A stretch of DNA of 64,000 nt from Roseateles_B sp041905785 (GCA_041905785.1 JAYRKJ010000020.1:1-64000); one strand, 5' to 3'. Positions 45,145-53,540 are shown, numbered from the stretch's first letter. Notes: generated from the letters alone by a model not told the origin. Translations and numbers: made by a program.

Positions 45145-46656
45145 TCAAATGTCAAACTTGACGCCCTGGGCCAAGGGCAGCTCGCGCGAGTAGTTCACCG
45201 TGTTGGTGGTACGGCGCATATAGGCCTTCCACGCGTCGGAGCCCGACTCGCGGCCACCGCCGGTTTCCTTCTCGCCACCGAAGGCGCCGCCAATCTCGGC
45301 ACCCGAGGTGCCGATGTTGACGTTGGCAATTCCGCAGTCCGAGCCCGAGGCCGAGACGAAGAGCTCGGCTTCACGGATGTCGTTCGTAAAGATGGCCGAG
45401 GACAGGCCTTGCGGCACGTCGTTCTGCAGCGCGATGGCTTCGTCCAGGGTCTTGTACTTCAACGTGTACAGGATGGGCGCGAAGGTCTCGTGGCGCACGA
45501 TCTCGGTCTGTGCCGGCATGCGGACCAGGGCCGGCACCGCGTACCAGGCATTCGGGTGCTGCTCGGCCAAGGCGCGCTCGCCGCCGCTGATCTGGCCGCC
45601 CTGCTCGCGGGCTGCCGCCAGGGCTGCCTGCATGGCATCGAAGCTGGCTTTGTCGATCAGCGGCCCGATCAGCGTGCCGGCTTCCAACGGGTTGCCGATG
45701 CGCAGCTGGGCGCGGGCCTTGTCCAGGCGGGCCACCAGCTCGTCGTGGATGCTTTCATGGGCGATCACGCGGCGCGTGGTCGTGCAGCGCTGGCCGGCCG
45801 TGCCATAAGCGCCGAAGAGGATGCCGCGAACCGCCAGTTCCAGATCGGCGCTGGGGCTCACGATGATGGCGTTGTTGCCGCCCAGTTCCAGCAGGCAGCG
45901 GCCGAAGCGAGCCGCCACGCGCGGGCCCACGGCGCGGCCCATGCGGGTCGAGCCGGTGGCGGACACCAGAGCCACCTTGGGATGGTCGACCATGGCTTCG
46001 CCGACGGCCGCGCCGCCGTTCAGCAGCTGCGACAGATGGGCCGGCGCCTTGTGGCCAGCGGCCACGTAGCGGGCGACGGCCTTCTCGAACAGGGCCTGAG
46101 TTGCCAGCGCGGTCAGCGGGGTCTTCTCGGAGGGCTTCCACAGGCAGGTGTCGCCGCAGACCAGGGCCAGGGCCGAGTTCCAGGCCCAGACGGCCACGGG
46201 GAAGTTGAACGCCGAGATGATGCCCACCACGCCCAGGGGCATGTACTGCTCCATCATGCGGTGGCCAGGGCGCTCGCTGGCGATGGTCAGGCCATGCAGT
46301 TGGCGCGAGAGGCCGACGGCGAAGTCGCAGATGTCGATCATCTCCTGCACTTCGCCCTCGCCTTCGCTGGCGACCTTGCCGGCCTCGATCGAGACCAGGC
46401 GGGCCAGGTCGATCTTGTGCGTGCGCAGCTCCTCGCCGAAGAAGCGCACCAGCTCACCGCGCTTGGGCGCCGGCACGGTACGCCATTCCAGGAAGGCCGC
46501 ATGAGCGCGTTCGACGGCAGCGCGCATGTCGTCGGCCGAAGCCTCGTGCACGGCACCCAGTTGGGCGCCGTCGATGGGCGAACGGACAGACAGGGTGCCA
46601 CCCGTGTAGGCAGCCGCGGGGACGCCACAGGCGTTCAGCAGATCGGTAATGTTCAT
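45145..46656 (-). CDS. amaB: Aminoadipate semialdehyde / piperideine-6-carboxylate dehydrogenase (AmaB, ALDH7 type)
   Basis: A 503-residue NAD-dependent aldehyde dehydrogenase. It has the cofactor region VVGIISAFNFPVAVWAWN, the glutamate block LLELGGNNAIIV, the catalytic cysteine in GTAGQRCTTTRR and the C-terminal GGAFGGEKETGGGRESGSDA, a signature of the ALDH7/AmaB (antiquitin) clade. It oxidises 2-aminoadipate 6-semialdehyde to 2-aminoadipate in lysine degradation. The start is ATG 46656, with GGAG 9 bases upstream; a TTG at 46671 is less likely. Dispersed repeats lie on both sides. Confidence 0.93.
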   Translation of the reverse strand: MNITDLLNACGVPAAAYTGGTLSVRSPIDGAQLGAVHEASADDMRAAVERAHAAFLEWRTVPAPKRGELVRFFGEELRTHKIDLARLVSIEAGKVASEGEGEVQEMIDICDFAVGLSRQLHGLTIASERPGHRMMEQYMPLGVVGIISAFNFPVAVWAWNSALALVCGDTCLWKPSEKTPLTALATQALFEKAVARYVAAGHKAPAHLSQLLNGGAAVGEAMVDHPKVALVSATGSTRMGRAVGPRVAARFGRCLLELGGNNAIIVSPSADLELAVRGILFGAYGTAGQRCTTTRRVIAHESIHDELVARLDKARAQLRIGNPLEAGTLIGPLIDKASFDAMQAALAAAREQGGQISGGERALAEQHPNAWYAVPALVRMPAQTEIVRHETFAPILYTLKYKTLDEAIALQNDVPQGLSSAIFTNDIREAELFVSASGSDCGIANVNIGTSGAEIGGAFGGEKETGGGRESGSDAWKAYMRRTTNTVNYSRELPLAQGVKFDI

Positions 46657-46752
46657 TGCGTCATTCTCCAATGCAAGACCCCGGCGACACGCGAATGTGG
46701 CCGGGGCTCTGTGTCAATTCATGGTTCCTGGCATGCCCCTACCAAGCCGCGC

Positions 46753-46900
46753 GGCGCCCGCGGATCCGGCTCTGCCGGGCCGTCGGGCGCGCCCCCTGAG
46801 GGGCTGAGGCCGGACACAAACGGCATGCCGTTTGTGCCTGCCGAAGGGCCAGGCCTCTGGCCTGGCGCGGCCTGCAAGGCCGGCGAAGCCGGTACGGGGT
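46753..46900. repeat. GC-rich dispersed intergenic repeat, copy B, with inserted hairpins
   Basis: The same core as copy A (45071-45140), interrupted by about 75 extra bases that hold a perfect 22-bp palindrome (46815-46836, centre GGCATGCC) and GCCAGGCC/GGCCTGGC (46848-46855 with 46859-46866). It fills the gap between the lysine dehydrogenase and amaB genes inside the presumed operon. Confidence 0.7.
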
Positions 46901-46906
46901 GGTCCA

Positions 46907-47998
46907 TCAACCGATGCTCTCGACCTGGCGAGATTGCTGGTACGCCTTGCCGAACTCGTTGGCCAGGAAGGCCGGCAGCTCGACAGCTTCCTGCGGGATG
47001 AAACCCTGCTGCGGCAGCTTGCCCTGGCGGAACAGGTCCACGGCGGCGCAGATGCCGGCGGCGGTCGTGATCTGGATGGCGGACAGCGGGCGGGCGCCGT
47101 CACGTTCGGCGAAGATCTTGCGGGCGAAGACTTCCTGCACCAGGCGGCCCTGCTTCATGCCCGAAACGGTCACGAAGACCAGCACCACGTCCTGCATGGT
47201 GGCGGGCATGCTGTTGCGCATGATGTCCTTGAGCTTTTCCTGGTCGTTCTTCAGCTGGAGGTCGTCCAGCAGGAACTGCATCAGGTCGCGGTGACCGGGG
47301 TAGCGCACGGTCTTGTAATCCAAGTTCTGGACCTTGCCGGCCAGCGTCTCGCACAGAGTGCCCAGGCCGCCCGAGGTGTTGAAGGCCTCGTACTCGGTCC
47401 CGTCCAGTGAGAAGTGCTCCAGGCCTTCCAGCGGCAGTGCGTCGATCTTGCGGCCGTCATGGATGCACTCGCAGGGATGGCAATACTCGTTGATCAGGCC
47501 GTCCACCGACCAGGTCAGGTTGTACTTCAGGGCGTTGGTCGGGAAGGCCGGCAGCGCGCCGACGCGCATCTTCACGTCCTGCAGACTGTCGAAGCCCTTG
47601 GCCAGGTGGTGGGCCACGATGCCGATGAAGCCGGGAGCCAGACCGCACTGGGGCATGAAGGCGGTGCGCGAGCCTTCGGCGATGCGCATGATCTCCTTGG
47701 TGGCGGCCACGTCTTCGGTCAGGTCGAAGTAGTGGCAGCCGGCTTCCAGGGCCATATGGGCGGCGGGAATGGCCAGGTGGTAGGGCAGCGCGTTGACGAC
47801 GGCGTCAAAGCCACGAACCATGGCCGCGGCGCCCGGGCCGATTTCCTGCACGGGCTGCACCTTGATGCCCTCTTCGGACAGGGCGTTCAGCGCCTTCTCG
47901 TTCTTGTCGAAGACGGTCACGTCATAGTGGCCCGAGTTGCGCAGCAGGCGAGCGATGGTTTCGCCGATATGGCCGGCGCCGAGCAATGCGATCTTCAT
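46907..47998 (-). CDS. Saccharopine dehydrogenase-like protein, candidate lysine 6-dehydrogenase
   Basis: A 363-residue NAD(P) enzyme with the Rossmann motif LLGAGHIGETIARLL and the saccharopine dehydrogenase fold (DAVVNALPYHLAIPAAHMALE, YFDLTEDV, PQCGLAPGF). It is shorter than saccharopine dehydrogenase and of the length of bacterial lysine 6-dehydrogenase, which turns L-lysine into 2-aminoadipate 6-semialdehyde. The next gene downstream oxidises exactly that product, so the assignment is likely but inferred. GAGGAG lies 5 bases upstream of the ATG. It is the first gene of the cluster and divergent from the Lrp-type regulator. Confidence 0.8.
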   Translation of the reverse strand: MKIALLGAGHIGETIARLLRNSGHYDVTVFDKNEKALNALSEEGIKVQPVQEIGPGAAAMVRGFDAVVNALPYHLAIPAAHMALEAGCHYFDLTEDVAATKEIMRIAEGSRTAFMPQCGLAPGFIGIVAHHLAKGFDSLQDVKMRVGALPAFPTNALKYNLTWSVDGLINEYCHPCECIHDGRKIDALPLEGLEHFSLDGTEYEAFNTSGGLGTLCETLAGKVQNLDYKTVRYPGHRDLMQFLLDDLQLKNDQEKLKDIMRNSMPATMQDVVLVFVTVSGMKQGRLVQEVFARKIFAERDGARPLSAIQITTAAGICAAVDLFRQGKLPQQGFIPQEAVELPAFLANEFGKAYQQSRQVESIG

Positions 47999-48050
47999 GG
48001 AGTCTCCTCGTGAAATGGGGCTTGATGGGCCGCAGTCTAGGAAGAGCGCC

Positions 48051-48122
48051 CGACGAAAGAAAGCATGAGTTCGTCATAAACGGCTATGCTTTCGTCGTTT
48101 CGTCATCATTCTTTGACGAAAC
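48051..48122. promoter_or_regulatory. Cluster of five GACGAA/TTCGTC boxes in the lysine-cluster promoter
   Basis: The divergent spacer holds GACGAAA at 48052, TTCGTC at 48070, TTTCGTC at 48090, TTTCGTC at 48098 and GACGAAA at 48115. Two pairs are exact inverted repeats: CGACGAAAG (48051-48059) with CTTTCGTCG (48089-48097), and GTTTCGTC (48097-48104) with GACGAAAC (48115-48122). Spaced multiple sites are typical for Lrp/AsnC octamers, and the adjacent gene encodes one; autoregulation and lysine response are inferred. Confidence 0.65.
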
Positions 48123-48156
48123 GCATGAATCAAGGGTTTCCCAGGAGTCCATTCGC

Positions 48157-48648
48157 ATGAGTCCCCGCAAGCCTCCTGCCACGGCCGCCGCCAGCGCCTT
48201 CGCGGCCCCGCGCGACCAGGTCGATCGCGACCTGATCACCCTGCTGCAGGCCAACGCCCGCGAAAGCACGGCCAACCTGGCGCGCAAGCTGGGCATCGCC
48301 CGCACGACGGTGGTCGCGCGCCTGGCCCGGCTGGAGGCGGACGGCGTGGTGGTGGGCTACACCGTCAAGCTGGGCTCCGAGGCCCTGGACCGCGGCGTGC
48401 AGGCCTATGTGGGCATCAGCGTGCAGCCCAAGGCCCAGCGCGAGGTGATCAAGCGCCTGAGCCGCCTGCCCGAGCTGCGCCAGCTGGCTTCGGTGAGCGG
48501 GGAGTTCGACTACATGGCCCTGCTGCGCGCCGACACCACCATGCGCCTGGACGCGCTGCTGGACGAGATCGGCGAAATCGAAGGCGTGATCAAGACCACC
48601 ACCTCGGTCGTCCTGGCGCTGCGCGTGGACCGCAGCGCGGGGGGCTGA
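48157..48648 (+). CDS. Lrp/AsnC-family transcriptional regulator
   Basis: A 163-residue regulator with an N-terminal helix-turn-helix (about 20-70, LQANARESTANLARKLGIAR and TTVVARLARLEADGVV) and a RAM/ligand domain (about 85-158, with SGEFDYMALLRADT). A 20-residue disordered, alanine-rich N-terminus precedes it. The ATG at 48157 has AGGAG 9 bases upstream. Divergent from the lysine-degradation genes and next to a repeated box cluster, it is the probable lysine-responsive regulator of that operon (inference). Confidence 0.9.
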   Translation: MSPRKPPATAAASAFAAPRDQVDRDLITLLQANARESTANLARKLGIARTTVVARLARLEADGVVVGYTVKLGSEALDRGVQAYVGISVQPKAQREVIKRLSRLPELRQLASVSGEFDYMALLRADTTMRLDALLDEIGEIEGVIKTTTSVVLALRVDRSAGG

Positions 48649-48767
48649 AGACCGGCGGCGCCGGTTCGGCATCACAAGCCACCTCATCCACGACCGCCGC
48701 CAACTATTGCACGCATGACGCGCACTTCATTCACTAGACTCGAGGCCAGACATCACACGCATGACGC

Positions 48768-49937
48768 ATGGATTCCTACACCCTGCTGGTCACCGCGCAG
48801 CTGGCAAGCCTGATTCTTGCCGTCGGTATGTGGGCCCTGCTGCGGGCCAGCCCGGGGGAACCGGGCGTCTTTGACTGGATGCTGGCCGGACTGCTGGCCA
48901 GCACATCCTGCCTGCTCGGCATCCTGGCAGGCAAGCTGGGCACCAGCACAAGCCTGCCCTGGTGGATCATGCCCGCCCTGGGCAATGCCTGCTACCTGGC
49001 CAGCCAGGCCGCCGTGATGGTGGGCCTACGGCGCCATCTGCGGCTGAGGGCGCCGCGACGGTGGATTCTTCTGACCGGCGTGCTGGCCTATGTCCTGCAT
49101 GCCCTGCCCTGGATGCACGGCGCCGTCGGACCGCGCCTGCTGACGATCTACGCCCTGCAAAGCCTGCTGCTGCTGGCAGGTGCGCACGCCTTGTGGCGCA
49201 GCCGTTCGCCCGCCATGTGGCCAGTCTATCGACCCATGATCGTGCTGCATCTGCTTTTCGTGGGGCAGCTGCTCGTGCGCGCCGCACTGCTGCTGCTTCA
49301 GCCGGACATGAACCTGAGCCTGATCGGCAACCATGCCTGGCTGAGCTCCGGCTACCTCGCGACCACCGCCTTCACCGTGCTGCTGACCATCTTCTGCGCC
49401 CTGCTCGTCATACGGCGCCAGGCGCTGGCCTTGCACGAGGTGGCGGTGACTGACAGCCTCACCGGTTGGAAGAACCGGCGCGCCTTGCAGGAACGGGCCG
49501 GCCTGGGGTTCAGCAAGGCCCGCGCCGCCGGCCAGCGCCTGCACGTCATGCTGCTGGACATCGATCACTTCAAGGCCGTCAACGATCGCCACGGCCACGC
49601 GACCGGTGACGATGCAATCCGCCACGTCACCCGCCAGATCGAGCACGCCATGCCCGGCCACCCGGATCTCTACCGCATCGGCGGCGAGGAGTTCGCCGTG
49701 CTGCTGGCCGATCTGCCGCATGAGCAGGCACTGGCCGAAGCTCAACGCATACGCCAAATGGTGCAGGCGCGGGAGCTGCGCACCGCCACGGTGCCGCTGC
49801 GCCTCACCGTGAGCATCGGCCTGGCCACCCAGCACGGGGCCGACGCCAGCTGGGAAGCCCTGCTGCAGCGGGCCGATCAGGCCCTCTATGAAGCCAAACG
49901 CCTGGGACGCGACCGGGTCTGCCTGGCGCCGGGCTGA
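48768..49937 (+). CDS. Membrane-bound diguanylate cyclase (GGDEF)
   Basis: A 389-residue protein with seven or eight N-terminal membrane helices (about 5-220), a MASE-like sensory module of unknown type, then a GGDEF domain (about 230-385). The active site RIGGEEFAVLL is intact, so synthesis of cyclic di-GMP is expected. No RxxD inhibitory site is obvious at the usual place. The ligand sensed by the membrane part is unknown. Confidence 0.92.
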   Translation: MDSYTLLVTAQLASLILAVGMWALLRASPGEPGVFDWMLAGLLASTSCLLGILAGKLGTSTSLPWWIMPALGNACYLASQAAVMVGLRRHLRLRAPRRWILLTGVLAYVLHALPWMHGAVGPRLLTIYALQSLLLLAGAHALWRSRSPAMWPVYRPMIVLHLLFVGQLLVRAALLLLQPDMNLSLIGNHAWLSSGYLATTAFTVLLTIFCALLVIRRQALALHEVAVTDSLTGWKNRRALQERAGLGFSKARAAGQRLHVMLLDIDHFKAVNDRHGHATGDDAIRHVTRQIEHAMPGHPDLYRIGGEEFAVLLADLPHEQALAEAQRIRQMVQARELRTATVPLRLTVSIGLATQHGADASWEALLQRADQALYEAKRLGRDRVCLAPG

Positions 49938-50028
49938 CCCTTGCCGGGGCTTACCGCCCTCGACGTCAACCTGGCATGGCGCTTGCTCGTTTTGGCGGAC
50001 ATCAGCCCTGTCTTTGCGAGGAGTGCCC

Positions 50029-50166
50029 ATGAGACCACATGACCTGCCCCGGGGAGGCCGCCCGGTGGGCCTGGCCGTCAGAGCCCTGGTCCTGATTGCC
50101 CTGGTGTGGGGCGTGGCCTACCCGGTCCTGCTGTGGAGCCTGCGGCACGCGCTTGCCGCCGCCTGA
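50029..50166 (+). CDS. Single-helix small membrane protein (45 aa)
   Basis: Too short to be found by length filters but well supported: GAGGAG 5 bases before the ATG, and a product with a basic N-terminus (MRPHDLPRGGRPVG) followed by one membrane helix (about 17-38). It is followed by a second small membrane gene 35 bases later, also with a strong ribosome-binding site. No family recognised. Confidence 0.6.
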   Translation: MRPHDLPRGGRPVGLAVRALVLIALVWGVAYPVLLWSLRHALAAA

Positions 50167-50201
50167 GACTGCCCCCCATTCCTTCGCCAAGGAGTTCCGA
50201 G

Positions 50202-50375
50202 ATGGCCTACCGCCCGCTCCCCCACGCCTCGCTGCGCCGCCCGGCCGTCTGGCAAGCCTTGCTGCTCTGGGCGCTGTTGACGAGTCTGGCCGTGGCTGGT
50301 TTCGCCGCGCTGCGCGCGCTCGAAGGCGATGCCGACATCGTCCAGGCACCGTCAGCGCCAAGCCGCCACGCCTGA
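50202..50375 (+). CDS. Single-helix small membrane protein (57 aa)
   Basis: AAGGAG lies 7 bases before the ATG. The product has a basic start (MAYRPLPHASLRRPAVW), one membrane helix (about 17-40) and a short acidic periplasmic tail. It forms a pair with the 45-aa gene upstream, and both follow the diguanylate cyclase on the same strand. Function unknown. Confidence 0.6.
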   Translation: MAYRPLPHASLRRPAVWQALLLWALLTSLAVAGFAALRALEGDADIVQAPSAPSRHA

Positions 50376-50383
50376 CGCAGCGC

Positions 50384-51601
50384 TCAGCCCAGGCCGAAGG
50401 GGTCGTCCATCGACTTCATCGGCGGCGTGAACCAGCGCGGCCCCTGGGACGTCATGTACAGATGGTCCTCGTGGCGGACGCCGAACTCGCCGGGGCAGAC
50501 GATCATGGGCTCGTTGCTGAAGCACATGCCGACGTCCAGCGGCGTCAGGTCGCCCTCGACCATGTAGGGCCACTCGTGGATGTCCAGGCCGCAGCCATGC
50601 CCGGTGCGGTGCGGCAGCCCGGGCAGGCGATAGCCCGGCCCCAGGCCCGCTGACTCCAGCACACGGCGCGCGGCGCGGTCCACTTCCTGGCAGGGCCGGC
50701 CCAGTTGGGCGGCTTCGAAGGCGGCGGCCTGCGCGGCCTGCTCCAGATTCCAGATCTCGCGCTGGCGCATGCTCGGCTCGCCAAACACATAGCTGCGGGT
50801 GATGTCGGACATATAGCCCTCGACCAGGCAGCCGGTATCGATCAGCACCATGTCGCCCTGGCGCAGCGTCTGCGGCTCTTTCACGCCATGCGGGAACGAC
50901 GTCGCCACGCCGAAGAGCACGATCTTGAAATAGGAGCCATTGGCGCCCACGCGGCGATGGGCCTCGTCGAGGAAAGCCGCGACCTCGGTCGTGGTGATGC
51001 CCTCATGCAGCATGCTCGCGGCAGCGCGGTGCACCGCGAGCGTCATGTCATGGGCACACTGCATCAGGGCCAACTCCGCCGCGGACTTGCGCATGCGGCA
51101 GGCCGCCGTCATAGGGCGGGCGTTGACCCACTGCAGCGCCGGCGCGGCCTGGCGCAGGCCGTCGACCACGAAGAAGGGGCAGTCCTCGGACAGAGCCACG
51201 GACGCATCGCCCGCCACGCCGCAAGCCCCCAGCACCCGGACCAGCAGGGTGTACGGACTCTCATGCTCTTCCCAAAGACGCAACTCGCCGGGCAGCTGCC
51301 AGTAGTCGCGCAAGGTACCCTCCTCGAAGGCAGGCGCCAGGTAATGCAGCGCTCCGTCGGCCGGTACCAGCGCGCCCACGAGGCGCTCGCTGGCTGGCCA
51401 GGCGAGCCCCGTGAAGTAGCGCAGGTTCGTGCCCGCATGCAGGTAGACCGCCGCCACACCGGCTTCGCGCATCAGGCCCTGCAGCCGAGTCAGCCGGGCC
51501 TGGTACTCGTCCGCACCGATGGGCTGCACGCCCGCCGTCATCACCGACAGGGCCGCCAGCGCCTCCTCCCGGGAGTGCCCGCCTACACCGATTGCCTTCA
51601 T
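50384..51601 (-). CDS. M24 metallopeptidase, Xaa-Pro peptidase/creatinase type (second copy)
   Basis: A 405-residue M24 protein with a creatinase-N domain (about 30-165) and catalytic domain. Metal ligands appear as D in LIDTGCLVEGY, D in SDITRSYVFG, H in TGHGCGLDIHEW, E in FSNEPMIV and E in VRHEDHLYM. It is only distantly similar to the M24 protein at 8927. Start is ATG 51601 with GAGG 6 bases upstream; in-frame ATGs further up are not needed. An imperfect TGGTA...TACCA palindrome lies in its promoter. Substrate unknown. Confidence 0.9.
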   Translation of the reverse strand: MKAIGVGGHSREEALAALSVMTAGVQPIGADEYQARLTRLQGLMREAGVAAVYLHAGTNLRYFTGLAWPASERLVGALVPADGALHYLAPAFEEGTLRDYWQLPGELRLWEEHESPYTLLVRVLGACGVAGDASVALSEDCPFFVVDGLRQAAPALQWVNARPMTAACRMRKSAAELALMQCAHDMTLAVHRAAASMLHEGITTTEVAAFLDEAHRRVGANGSYFKIVLFGVATSFPHGVKEPQTLRQGDMVLIDTGCLVEGYMSDITRSYVFGEPSMRQREIWNLEQAAQAAAFEAAQLGRPCQEVDRAARRVLESAGLGPGYRLPGLPHRTGHGCGLDIHEWPYMVEGDLTPLDVGMCFSNEPMIVCPGEFGVRHEDHLYMTSQGPRWFTPPMKSMDDPFGLG

Positions 51602-51767
51602 GGGTGCCTCGCATATTGGTAGATATATTTTCAGCATACCATTCATCAAGCCCGTGCGGTGTCACCGCTGCTTGCAATTTCCCATCGCGTGGGGGATGGG
51701 TGTGGGGAGTCCGAACCCCTATCGTGCGTGCGCGCCGCTCGGGCGCGCCATCCAAGAGTTCCTGACC

Positions 51768-52610
51768 ATGCGTCATACCCTGACCGCCTGCCTCCTGCCT
51801 TTGACCCTGCTTCTGTGCTCGACGACGAGCCAGGCACTGGAGGTGTCGCCCATCAAGGGCTATCACGCCAACTCGGAAAAGGAAAAGGCCCTGGATGTGT
51901 TCAAGGTGCGCGTTGTGTGCGGCACCAGCTACTGTGGCGACACCAAGCCTGGTCAATGGGGATACATCGAGATCACCGGACGGGTGCGCGAGCGCACACT
52001 GTTCGCGGACAGCAAGGCAACGGCCGTGGGCGTCCAGCTCGTGGCGCAGGAATATGCCGACATGGCAAAGCGCATGGGGGGGCAGCTCGTCAATCAGCGC
52101 AGCAGTGCCAGCGGCCCCTTCGTCTATCGCTTCCCCCGCGCCAAGGGCGGCAATGACTGGATGGTGCTGGACGACAGCTATGACGGCTACTACTCCCTGT
52201 GGGTGATCGAGGAAGCGGCCCGTGAAAGCACCGTGACCATTTCCGCAGACGACATGGCGGCGGCGCTCAACAGCGAAGGCGATGTCGCGCTGTACATCGA
52301 GTTCGAAACCGCGAAAGCACAGCTGCAGCCCGCCGGCCTGTCCGTAGTGCAGGAGATCGTCGCGCTGCTGAAGAAAAATCCTCAGCTCAAGGTGTCCATC
52401 GAGGGACACACCGACAACGTCGGCAATGCGAACGACAACCTGCGCCTGTCCCAGGCCCGCGCCGAAGCCGTCCTGAAGGCCGTGGTCGCCCAGGGCATCG
52501 ATGCGAAGCGGCTCAAGTCGGCCGGCCACGGCGCCACCTACCCGATCGCCGACAACCGCAAGGAGACAGGCCGCGCCAAGAACCGCCGGGTGGAGCTGGT
52601 CAAGCTCTGA
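51768..52610 (+). CDS. Exported OmpA-domain protein, Tad-locus copy 1
   Basis: A 280-residue exported protein (signal peptide 1-23, ending SQALE). The N-terminal domain of unknown type (about 24-160) has a close cysteine pair (VVCGTSYCGD). The C-terminal OmpA-like peptidoglycan-binding domain (about 165-280) has ALYIEFETAKAQL, EGHTDNVGNANDNLRLSQAR and KNRRVELVKL. It is a paralogue of the protein at 55030, which has the same layout. It probably anchors an envelope structure, likely the Tad machinery, to the cell wall (inference). Confidence 0.88.
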   Translation: MRHTLTACLLPLTLLLCSTTSQALEVSPIKGYHANSEKEKALDVFKVRVVCGTSYCGDTKPGQWGYIEITGRVRERTLFADSKATAVGVQLVAQEYADMAKRMGGQLVNQRSSASGPFVYRFPRAKGGNDWMVLDDSYDGYYSLWVIEEAARESTVTISADDMAAALNSEGDVALYIEFETAKAQLQPAGLSVVQEIVALLKKNPQLKVSIEGHTDNVGNANDNLRLSQARAEAVLKAVVAQGIDAKRLKSAGHGATYPIADNRKETGRAKNRRVELVKL

Positions 52611-52691
52611 GCGAGCTCATGCATTGAGCCAGGGCTTGAACGCCCAGGCCGACCGAATCTCCGCCACCTTGAAGCGGCACATGCCGCGCAA

Positions 52692-53159
52692 TCAGGGCGC
52701 CAGGCGCGCCAGCTCGCGCTCCAGGGCCAGGACGTCCTGACGCGCACGTTGCTGCGCCTGCATGGCGCTCGGGTCGGCGCCGGCCAGGTGCAAGGCGGCC
52801 AGGCGCGCGCGCTCCTGCGCAAGCTCCTGCAGGAGGATCTGGCGCCGAGCTTCTTCCAACCCCTTGCTGGCCATAGATGGGGCCGGGGCCGAGGCGGGAT
52901 GGGAGGGCTCGACGAGGACGCGCCCCGTCCCCTCTGTCTTCGACAGGTCTTCCAGCCGGGCCACAGCGGCGCCGCAGCGCTGGCGGCCCCCCAGCCATTC
53001 CACGCTGCCTTGCCTGCAGGCAACGTTGGCGGACACGGCACCCCGCTCCAGGATGACGCCACCCTCAGCGCTGGCCGCGTCCCCGAGCAGCATCACACCC
53101 AGGGTCAGCATCCATCGAGCCCAGCGCCTGCCGGCCCCGACTTCGCCATCAGGAACCAT
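52692..53159 (-). CDS. Exported protein with C-terminal coiled coil, unknown function
   Basis: A 155-residue product with a signal peptide (about 1-31, hydrophobic MLTLGVMLLGDAASA), two cysteines in the mature N-terminus and a long C-terminal helix rich in Ala/Arg/Gln/Leu (ARRQILLQELAQERARLAAL) likely to form a coiled coil. It overlaps the upstream lipoprotein gene by 11 bases, and the two are probably coupled. No family recognised; location next to TadE suggests a pilus accessory role. Confidence 0.6.
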   Translation of the reverse strand: MVPDGEVGAGRRWARWMLTLGVMLLGDAASAEGGVILERGAVSANVACRQGSVEWLGGRQRCGAAVARLEDLSKTEGTGRVLVEPSHPASAPAPSMASKGLEEARRQILLQELAQERARLAALHLAGADPSAMQAQQRARQDVLALERELARLAP

Positions 53160-53526
53160 TGTTGACCGTCACGCGGGCCAGTCGCCCCATCTTGTCTTCC
53201 ACAGTAATCACCATGCCGGACATGCAGATGCCGCCCACGAAATTGATCTGGAAGGCATCGCCGCTGTTCGGAACCGTGGTGCGGCTCAGCTCTAGGCCTT
53301 GGGGCAGCGGATTGCTCAAGGTGTACGGAGGCCCCCCTCCATACACGTGCACCAACGGCCCTGTGCCCGTGTAGCAAATGCCGGATTTGCCTACGGAGAC
53401 GCTGGTCATGGACAGCTCGATCGAGTCCGGGGGGCCGGATTCATTGCCACCGCCGCCGCAGGCGCCGAGCAGCAGAGCCACCACGCCCAAGAGCGCCGGG
53501 TTCATCTTCGTTTTCATAGCCGTCAA
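53149..53526 (-). CDS. Lipoprotein of unknown function
   Basis: A 125-residue protein with a lipobox (VVALLLGACGGGG), a short glycine-rich linker and a small beta-rich domain with two cysteines (SGICYTGT, GGICMSGM) that may form a disulfide. Similar glycine-rich lipoproteins with Ig-like repeats exist, but no family is certain. It lies directly downstream of the TadE-like gene, 14 bases away. Confidence 0.65.
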   Translation of the reverse strand: MTAMKTKMNPALLGVVALLLGACGGGGNESGPPDSIELSMTSVSVGKSGICYTGTGPLVHVYGGGPPYTLSNPLPQGLELSRTTVPNSGDAFQINFVGGICMSGMVITVEDKMGRLARVTVNNGS

Positions 53527-53540
53527 ACACTCCTCATTCG

